Shown one piece after another: positions 1 through 4,011 of a stretch of 6,197 nucleotides of DNA. The notes beneath the pieces are model-generated. The model had not been told where the DNA came from. It did not search any database and saw only the letters and a program-made list of their open reading frames with translations. The translations under genes and the position numbers were made by a program. Location of the stretch: assembly GCA_025455125.1 (NCBI GenBank), contig JALONE010000073.1, positions 1 through 6,197 on the forward strand. The letters run 5' to 3'. The stretch is from Bacteroidota bacterium. GTDB lineage: Bacteria; Bacteroidota; Ignavibacteria; UBA10030. How positions within the stretch are numbered: position 1 is the first letter of the stretch; each line of letters begins with the position of its first letter.

Positions 1-2
1 GG

Positions 3-764
3 TCACCACCGATTTCATGCGCGATGTTCGGCATCTCGCTCCTTCCTCATATCAATGGCGCCCTTCTCGTCGCCACAGGGATCATCGGTCTGCACGTCTT
101 CATCCGCTGGGAACTCCGCGTACCCGCTCCCGTCCTCGATGTCCGTCTGTTCCGCGGCAATCGTGTCTTCGGGTTCTCCAATCTCGCCGCACTATTGAAC
201 TATAGCGCAACGGCTGCAACGGCGTTCCTGCTGAGCCTGTATCTGCAATACACCAAGGGACTCACTCCCCAGCAGGCAGGAACCGTGCTGATCGTTCAAC
301 CGGTCATCCAGGCGTTCCTTTCACCGCTCGCGGGAAGACTCTCCGACCGGATCGAACCTCGCCGTGTCGCCTCACTCGGAATGGCCATGACCGCCGCCGG
401 ACTCGGGTCGTTCGCATTCCTCACCGCGGAGACTTCGCAGCCCCTCATCATCATCGGATTGGCTTTCCTGGGAGTGGGATTCGCACTCTTCTCCTCTCCC
501 AACACCAACGCCATCATGGGCTCCGTCGAGCCTCGCCACTATGGCATCGCTTCTTCAGCCGTTGCGACGATGCGTTTGACCGGCCAGATGTTCAGTACGG
601 GAATCGTCATGCTGCTCTTCGCATTGTTCATCGGCGACCGTGCGCTCACTCCAGAAGTCTTCGAACCATTCATGCAGAGCCTTCAAACCGGCTTCGGTGT
701 CTTTGCCCTGCTCTGCCTCCTCGGCATCGGCGCTTCCCTCGCCCGCGGACGACATCCATCCTGA
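3..764 (+). CDS. MFS drug-efflux type transporter, C-terminal part (5' end outside window)
   Basis: This is an inner-membrane secondary transporter of the major facilitator superfamily, most like the 14-helix DHA2 (EmrB/QacA) drug:H+ antiporters. The frame is open to the window edge, so the gene starts upstream. The Met at 24-26 is internal, not a start. The visible part has a hydrophobic helix right after HINGALL. The family-typical loop follows, with VLDVRLFRGNRVF leading into the helix around SNLAALLNY, then SLYLQYTKGLTPQQAG. Next comes the inter-helix motif GRLSDRIEPRR, which resembles MFS motif A (GxLaDrxGrr). About four more hydrophobic segments precede a short basic tail ending ARGRHPS. 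The stop is TGA at 762-764. The substrate cannot be told from this half. The family call is firm; the DHA2 assignment is inferred from the conserved linker. The first few residues (SPPISCA) look less typical than the rest, so a sequence error at the window edge is possible. Confidence 0.9.
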   Translation, partial: SPPISCAMFGISLLPHINGALLVATGIIGLHVFIRWELRVPAPVLDVRLFRGNRVFGFSNLAALLNYSATAATAFLLSLYLQYTKGLTPQQAGTVLIVQPVIQAFLSPLAGRLSDRIEPRRVASLGMAMTAAGLGSFAFLTAETSQPLIIIGLAFLGVGFALFSSPNTNAIMGSVEPRHYGIASSAVATMRLTGQMFSTGIVMLLFALFIGDRALTPEVFEPFMQSLQTGFGVFALLCLLGIGASLARGRHPS

Positions 765-848
765 TCTCCCATATCCCATTTCACATTTCCCATTTGCCAT
801 CTCACATATCCCATATCCCATCTCACATATCCCATTTGCCATCTCACT
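765..848 (+). repeat. Ordered heptanucleotide tandem repeat, 12 units, between stop and next start
   Basis: Twelve consecutive 7-bp units follow the MFS stop codon directly. In order they are tctccca, tatccca, tttcaca, tttccca, tttgcca, tctcaca, tatccca, tatccca, tctcaca, tatccca, tttgcca, tctcact. Every third unit is of the form TYTCACW, giving a 21-bp higher-order period repeated four times. The second unit of each triplet alternates TATCCCA and TTTGCCA, giving a 42-bp period: 765-806 and 807-848 agree at 38 of 42 positions. A further partial unit (taccatc) touches the ATG at 856. The top strand is almost free of G. The array resembles heptanucleotide STRR sequences described in cyanobacteria only in unit length and tandem form. 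Any function (mRNA leader, spacing, structural DNA) is unknown. Confidence 0.93.
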
Positions 849-855
849 TACCATC

Positions 856-1269
856 ATGTCTCGTCTCCGACTCGACCTCCCCCAAACTTTTCTCTTCTCG
901 ACCGAGATCCCCATTCGCATCAGCGATATCAATTACGGCGGCCATCTTGGGAACGATGCGGTCCTCTCTCTCGTCCATGAAGCGAGGGTCCGATTCTTCG
1001 GCTCGCTCGGATACACCGAATTGAATGTCGAGGGGGCGGCGATCATGATGACCGATGCCGCGGTCGTCTATCGCGCCGAAGGATTCCACGGAGAGGTCTT
1101 GCGTATCGATGTCGCGGTTGGAGATCTGGAGTCCGCCACATGCGATCTGCTGTACCGCGTGACGAATGTCGCAACCGGCAAAGAGGTCGCCCGCGTCAAG
1201 ACCGGCATCGTCTTCGTCGATCCTCTGAAGAAGAAGATCTCATCCATCCACGAACCGTTTCGTGCGTAA
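856..1269 (+). CDS. Hot-dog fold acyl-CoA thioesterase, YbgC/FadM-like
   Basis: This is a 137-residue cytoplasmic protein of the 4-hydroxybenzoyl-CoA thioesterase family, predicted to hydrolyse an acyl-CoA thioester. Family length is usually about 130-150 residues, so it is complete. The signature lies near residues 22-48: D24, then GGH at 28-30, N33 and the helix with HEAR at 41-44. It matches the FadM pattern D-x3-5-H-x2-N-...-EEAR, with D24 in the place of the catalytic aspartate. The second half (VYRAEGFHGEVLRIDVAV and the later KTGIVFVD) supplies the remaining hot-dog strands. The frame is open upstream to 640, but that extension would translate the heptamer array and MFS DNA. The ATG at 856 starts right where family homology is expected. 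No Shine-Dalgarno is visible; the array occupies that place. Acyl substrate is unknown. The downstream flavodoxin begins 23 nt after the stop, so the two may be co-transcribed. Confidence 0.88.
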   Translation: MSRLRLDLPQTFLFSTEIPIRISDINYGGHLGNDAVLSLVHEARVRFFGSLGYTELNVEGAAIMMTDAAVVYRAEGFHGEVLRIDVAVGDLESATCDLLYRVTNVATGKEVARVKTGIVFVDPLKKKISSIHEPFRA

Positions 1270-1292
1270 GTCACCCATTGAAAGAAAAGGCT

Positions 1293-1871
1293 ATGATCGC
1301 AATTCCCAGGTACCTCCTGCTTGTCCTTGTTCTGCTCGCTGCCGCACAGCCCACCCTAGCCGAAAAACCGACCGTGTTGATCGTCTACTACTCGCAAACA
1401 GGGAACACCGAGAAGATGGCGAAGGCCGTCATGGAAGGAGTTCAGCGCGTTGACGGCGTCGCTGTCCTTCTCCGAACTGTCAAGGCGGTCACGCGGGAAG
1501 AACTCAAGGCTTGCTCTGGATTGATTCTCGGCACACCAACGTCGTACGCCAATATGGCGGCTCCAATGCAGCAGTTCATCGACGACTGGTTCAACGTCTA
1601 CAAGCTCGCTCTCACCGATAAGGTCGGCGCTGCGTTTGCCACCGGAGGCGGGATGACGGGAGGGAAGGAACATGCGGTCATCTCCCTCCTTCTGGCGATG
1701 CTGAACAACGGGATGATGGTCGTCGGTCCCGTCTATGACGGGTACGGCACATTCGGCGTCTCCGCGATCACGGATGAGCCCGACCCCGGGTTGAGCGAGT
1801 ATGAGCTGAAGGATGCACGGCGGCTGGGCGAGCGCGTGGCGCAGACCGTACTCCGAATCGACCGGCCGTGA
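1293..1871 (+). CDS. Exported WrbA-like flavodoxin / NAD(P)H:quinone oxidoreductase family protein
   Basis: This is a 192-residue FMN-binding flavodoxin-fold protein. Residues 1-23 look like a Sec signal peptide: a short N-region with one Arg, the hydrophobic core LLLVLVLLAAA and a TLA|E cleavage site. The mature protein begins with strand VLIVYYS and the FMN phosphate loop SQTGNT (34-39). It continues with GTPTSYANMAAPMQQF (80-95), which is characteristic of WrbA-type quinone reductases, and TGGGMTGGKEHA (117-128) for the isoalloxazine side. Its strongest likeness is to WrbA, which is normally cytosolic; the signal peptide is the odd part. The reaction (two-electron quinone reduction by NAD(P)H) is inferred and would be unexpected outside the cytoplasm, where NAD(P)H is absent. 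A different electron donor or a pure flavin carrier role is possible. The ATG at 1293 was chosen for the signal peptide and a purine-rich AAAGG at 1286-1290. The frame stays open upstream to 1140, over the thioesterase gene. Confidence 0.85.
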   Translation: MIAIPRYLLLVLVLLAAAQPTLAEKPTVLIVYYSQTGNTEKMAKAVMEGVQRVDGVAVLLRTVKAVTREELKACSGLILGTPTSYANMAAPMQQFIDDWFNVYKLALTDKVGAAFATGGGMTGGKEHAVISLLLAMLNNGMMVVGPVYDGYGTFGVSAITDEPDPGLSEYELKDARRLGERVAQTVLRIDRP

Positions 1872-1880
1872 CATCGCGCG

Positions 1881-1909
1881 TTGGGAAGTGGTCCGGAATT
1901 TTGTATATT
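1881..1909 (+). promoter_or_regulatory. Sigma70-like promoter of deoC, giving a near-leaderless transcript
   Basis: TTGGGA (1881-1886) and TATATT (1904-1909) are separated by exactly 17 bp, in the 46-base gap before deoC. Transcription starting about 7 nt after the -10 box would begin near 1916, only a couple of bases before the ATG at 1918. No Shine-Dalgarno lies upstream of that ATG. The -10 hexamer is identical to that of the predicted nrdJ promoter in this window. The boxes are seen directly; activity is inferred. Confidence 0.55.
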
Positions 1910-1917
1910 AATGTTTT

Positions 1918-2631
1918 ATGAACCCAACCGAACAATCGTTTCCGAGCGGTTTCGACGTTGCCCTTGCGGCGATGATCGACCATACGCTGCTCAAGCCCGA
2001 AGCGACCTTAGCCGATATCGACCGCCTGTGCGCAGAAGCGCGGCAGTATTCGTTCGCCAGCGTGTGCGTGAATCCCTCCTTTGTCGCCCGCTGCCGGCGT
2101 GCGCTTGAGAATACCCCCGTGAAGACCTGCACCGTCATCGGATTTCCGCTTGGGGCAACCACCACTGCAGCCAAGGTCGCAGAAACGGAACAGGCGATCC
2201 GACACGGAGCACAGGAAGTCGACATGGTCCAGCATGTCGGTATGCTGAAGTCCGGAAATCGGGACTATGTGCGGGACGACATCGCAGCCGTGGTTCGAAC
2301 CGCCCATCTCTCCGGTGCGGTGGTCAAGGTCATCCTGGAGACGGTCCTTCTGACCGATGAGGAGAAGCGCATCGCCTGCGAGCTCGCGCAGGAAGCCGAA
2401 GCGGACTATGTGAAGACCTCGACCGGTTTTTCCGGAGGCGGAGCGACGGAAGCGGATATCGCTCTGATGCGCCGCACGGTTGGACACACGATGGGCGTGA
2501 AGGCATCGGGCGGGATTCGAACTCGCGAGCAGGCTCTTGCCATGATAAGCGCGGGCGCAACGCGCATCGGTGCGAGTGCCGGCATCGCGATCGTCACTGC
2601 GACAGCGACATCGCCTTCGAACACTTATTGA
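1918..2631 (+). CDS. deoC: Deoxyribose-phosphate aldolase
   Basis: This is a class I aldolase, a cytoplasmic TIM-barrel enzyme that cleaves 2-deoxy-D-ribose 5-phosphate to acetaldehyde and glyceraldehyde 3-phosphate in deoxynucleoside catabolism. The 237 residues match the usual bacterial length (about 220-260). Landmarks in order are IDHTLLKPEAT (20-30), VCVNP (49-53), VIGFPLGATTTAAK (73-86), EVDMV with the conserved D102, and DYVKTSTGF with the Schiff-base lysine K166. GVKASGGIRT then carries the second catalytic lysine K195, followed by the phosphate-site RIGAS. The chain ends in Tyr, as in E. coli DeoC where a C-terminal Tyr assists catalysis. Residues 105-106 are Gln-His where many relatives have Ile-Asn (MVINIG). 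The ATG at 1918 fits homology; no Shine-Dalgarno is visible and the promoter almost abuts it. Two SPOR lipoprotein genes follow closely and probably share its transcript. Confidence 0.96.
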   Translation: MNPTEQSFPSGFDVALAAMIDHTLLKPEATLADIDRLCAEARQYSFASVCVNPSFVARCRRALENTPVKTCTVIGFPLGATTTAAKVAETEQAIRHGAQEVDMVQHVGMLKSGNRDYVRDDIAAVVRTAHLSGAVVKVILETVLLTDEEKRIACELAQEAEADYVKTSTGFSGGGATEADIALMRRTVGHTMGVKASGGIRTREQALAMISAGATRIGASAGIAIVTATATSPSNTY

Positions 2632-2642
2632 CTGAGGACGCC

Positions 2643-3188
2643 GTGCGTGCACTCCTGTTCGGGATCGCCATAGCTCTCTGTCTCGGGGGATGCGTCTCTT
2701 CCGAAGAAACGGGTGCGGGAGATGGTCGCGCAAAGCGGCCTCAACGCATCCGCCAGCCGATCGACACGACCCGTGCATTTCGGCTCGTGCAACCCGCAGC
2801 GGCCGGTGACTCTGTTGCGATGGCGATGCGCACCCACACCGTACCGAACTTCACCGCCAAACAGGATACCATTCACGCTTCGCAACTGCGCCGCCACCGC
2901 ACCGCTGCGCGTGTGGTCGCTCCGATTGATCGTCCGGCAAATCCCGAGTACACAGTTCAGATCGGCGCGTTCGCAAAACCGGACAATGCCTTGCGCGCGC
3001 AGAAGCGTGCCCGTCTTCAGTTCCCGGATCAGCCGCTGTTCAACACCTATGTCCCGTCGGCGAACCTCTATCGCGTCAGCGTCGGCCGGTTCCCGGACTA
3101 TCGGTCGGCGAGTCGGTTCCGGCGCGCCGTCATAGCCGCCTCTCCCAAGGAGTATGATCTGTGCTGGATCAATTACGTCTCCCGTTAA
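2643..3188 (+). CDS. SPOR-domain lipoprotein (first of two)
   Basis: This is a 181-residue predicted lipoprotein. The GTG at 2643 gives a compact lipoprotein signal: Arg2, a hydrophobic core, and lipobox LGGC with C17 as the lipidated residue. GAGGA at 2634-2638 sits 4 nt upstream. An alternative TTG at 2628 would overlap the deoC stop and adds five residues. Residues 18-100 are a low-complexity, basic, probably disordered linker rich in Arg, Ala and Thr. Residues about 102-178 form a SPOR domain: EYTVQIGAFAKPDNALRAQ, then a central LYRVSVGRFPDYRSASRFR. SPOR domains bind denuded peptidoglycan glycan strands, usually at division septa, so an envelope or division role is inferred. It starts 11 nt after the deoC stop and overlaps the next gene by 28 nt, so translation is probably coupled. 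The exact partner is unknown. Confidence 0.83.
   Translation: MRALLFGIAIALCLGGCVSSEETGAGDGRAKRPQRIRQPIDTTRAFRLVQPAAAGDSVAMAMRTHTVPNFTAKQDTIHASQLRRHRTAARVVAPIDRPANPEYTVQIGAFAKPDNALRAQKRARLQFPDQPLFNTYVPSANLYRVSVGRFPDYRSASRFRRAVIAASPKEYDLCWINYVSR
3147..3152 (+). promoter_or_regulatory. Shine-Dalgarno deciding a GTG start for the second SPOR gene
   Basis: AAGGAG lies inside the end of the preceding gene, 8 nt before the GTG at 3161. It supports GTG 3161 over the nearby ATG at 3154, which is in another frame that gives no lipoprotein and soon closes. Confidence 0.75.
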
Positions 3189-3685
3189 CCGCAGTTTTCC
3201 TGGCGATGGTCATCGGTATCTTCGGATGCGCCGGGAGCGGTTCGGCTGCGTCCGAGAGTCAACAGACCGGATCGAAACGCGACCGGTACGCTCCATTGTC
3301 AGAATATGAGGCGACGCTCAATCCGTCGGAGTACGATCAGGAAGTCGACGTCATCGAGAATGACCACGCGAACGACGCGACAGATGAACGGATCGAGATC
3401 CCAGTGGACACATCGACCGTTTCGGAAGAGATCGTTCAGGGGTTTCGCATCCAGGTGTTCTCATCCTCGAACATCGATGAAGCGAATGCGGCGAGGCTCT
3501 CGGCACTCGAACAGTTCACGGCCGACTCCGTGTATCTTATTTATGACCCGCCGGTGTACAAAGTCCGCGTCGGCGACTTCCTCCAGCGATTCGACGCCAA
3601 TAGTCGGTTGCAGGAATTCGTCGCGCTTGGTTTTCGCGACGCGTGGATCGTCCCGGACCGCGTGGTGAAGCGCGGGAAGAAATGA
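3161..3685 (+). CDS. SPOR-domain lipoprotein (second of two)
   Basis: This is a 174-residue predicted lipoprotein. An N-terminal segment LPLTAVFLAMVIGIFGC gives lipobox IFGC with C23 as the modified residue. The linker, residues 24-93, is strongly acidic (many Asp and Glu), in contrast to the basic linker of the preceding lipoprotein. A SPOR domain spans about 94-168: GFRIQVFSSSNIDEANAARL, then VYLIYDPPVYKVRVGDF, then FRDAWIVPDRV. This form of the domain, with PxYKVRVGDF and DAWIVPD, is common in Bacteroidota and relatives. The tail is basic (VKRGKK). The start overlaps the previous gene by 28 nt with a strong internal ribosome-binding site. The two proteins share architecture but little linker sequence, so they are either an old duplication or two independent SPOR proteins. 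A peptidoglycan-linked envelope role is inferred; partners are unknown. No canonical terminator follows. Confidence 0.85.
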   Translation: MLDQLRLPLTAVFLAMVIGIFGCAGSGSAASESQQTGSKRDRYAPLSEYEATLNPSEYDQEVDVIENDHANDATDERIEIPVDTSTVSEEIVQGFRIQVFSSSNIDEANAARLSALEQFTADSVYLIYDPPVYKVRVGDFLQRFDANSRLQEFVALGFRDAWIVPDRVVKRGKK

Positions 3686-3700
3686 GATCGACCTGATTCC

Positions 3701-3765
3701 TGTCAAGTTAATTCTCAAATTTATTCTTGTTGACTCCCCGCACACGCTTCATTTTTAACTTGACA
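3701..3765. repeat. Perfect 11-bp inverted repeat flanking the nrdJ promoter region
   Basis: TGTCAAGTTAA (3701-3711) and TTAACTTGACA (3755-3765) are exact reverse complements, 54 bp apart centre to centre, close to five helical turns. The right arm contains the whole TTGACA -35 box of the predicted nrdJ promoter. The left arm carries the same hexamer facing the other way. The 43-nt spacer is too long for a normal terminator hairpin. A repressor or looping operator is the natural reading, but that is inference. Confidence 0.6.
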
Positions 3766-3788
3766 AATCTTACGCAACCCGCTATATT
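3760..3788 (+). promoter_or_regulatory. Strong sigma70-like promoter of nrdJ
   Basis: A consensus TTGACA (3760-3765) and TATATT (3783-3788) are separated by 17 bp. The predicted start is near 3795, giving a leader of about 215 nt before the nrdJ ATG. The predicted 5' end falls just before a helix strand of the folded leader described at 3797-3877. I looked for paired NrdR boxes, the usual bacterial control of ribonucleotide reductase genes, and saw no convincing pair. Confidence 0.7.
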
Positions 3789-3796
3789 CTCAACCA

Positions 3797-3877
3797 GTTG
3801 CGCAGCCTCAAGGGAGGCTTCCAACGCTCGACCCACTGCGATCGTTGGCACCCGCTCCAACAGACAACAAGCGCAAT
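3797..3877 (+). ncRNA. Candidate structured 5' leader of nrdJ: three-way junction
   Basis: Three mutually compatible helices can be drawn. P1 pairs 3797-3803 with 3871-3877 (seven pairs, one G-U). P2 is AGCCTC 3804-3809 with GAGGCT 3814-3819 around an AAGG loop, stacked directly on P1. P3 is CCAACG 3821-3826 with CGTTGG 3843-3848, continuing after a C-U mismatch into 3828-3830 with 3839-3841 and the loop ACCCACTG. Positions 3849-3870 are unpaired in this model and C/A-rich. P1 begins within about 2 nt of the predicted transcript start. It precedes a B12-dependent enzyme gene, but I could not find the conserved core elements of the cobalamin riboswitch. A cis-regulatory RNA is inferred. The fold is by eye, with no energy calculation and no covariation. 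Confidence 0.45.
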
Positions 3878-3920
3878 CACCAACCGTTTATTTGAATCAA
3901 GTCTGAAGTCGTATACGAGA

Positions 3921-3964
3921 CTCCCGGGCGGCAAGTCATCTGCTTCGGGAGACAGGCTTTTTTT
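3921..3964 (+). terminator. Hairpin plus seven T in the nrdJ leader: candidate attenuator
   Basis: CTCCCG (3921-3926) pairs with CGGGAG (3946-3951). The stem continues inward through two G-U pairs and, past a 2-nt bulge, GCA with TGC around a 7-nt loop. ACAGGC separates the stem from seven T at 3958-3964. That 6-nt offset is longer than in a classical intrinsic terminator, so this may be a weak attenuator or simply a leader hairpin. It lies about 50 nt before the nrdJ start. Confidence 0.35.
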
Positions 3965-4000
3965 CGTTTGTCGGAACATAATTCGCCAAGAGTAGGATGC

Positions 4001-4006
4001 AGGAGG
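4001..4006 (+). promoter_or_regulatory. Strong Shine-Dalgarno of nrdJ
   Basis: AGGAGG lies 5 nt before the ATG at 4012 and decides between two in-frame starts. The upstream ATG at 3997 has only a weak purine run touching it. The nine bases ATGCAGGAG occur at both candidate starts (3997-4005 and 4012-4020), so the Shine-Dalgarno sits partly inside the first copy. Confidence 0.75.
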
Positions 4007-4011
4007 AAGGA

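Noticed and set aside
640..855. In-frame N-terminal extension of the thioesterase through the repeat array
   Set aside because: It would overlap the MFS gene and add a repeat peptide absent from the thioesterase family; the ATG at 856 fits the family length.
555..932. Minus-strand frame with a repeated EMANGICEMGYG peptide
   Set aside because: The peptide periodicity comes entirely from the heptamer DNA array; the flanks are antisense to real genes.
1140..1292. Upstream extension of the flavodoxin frame
   Set aside because: It lies over the thioesterase coding sequence and would bury the signal peptide; ATG 1293 is preferred.
2008..2778. 256-codon open frame on the minus strand across deoC
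   Set aside because: It is a shadow of deoC, rich in Arg, His and Ser as expected from the opposite strand, with no family resemblance.
3730..3758. Second promoter with TTGACT at 3730-3735
   Set aside because: At 17 bp spacing the -10 would be TTTTAA, a poor match, and the adjacent TTGACA/TATATT pair is far better.
3795..3957. Cobalamin riboswitch upstream of nrdJ
   Set aside because: GGAGACAGGC at 3948-3957 partly resembles the B12 box, but the other core elements (GGTG-AAA-TCC, CCGCAACTGT, GCCACTG) are missing or only partly matched, and the GGAG is explained by pairing with CTCC. A covariance scan would settle it.
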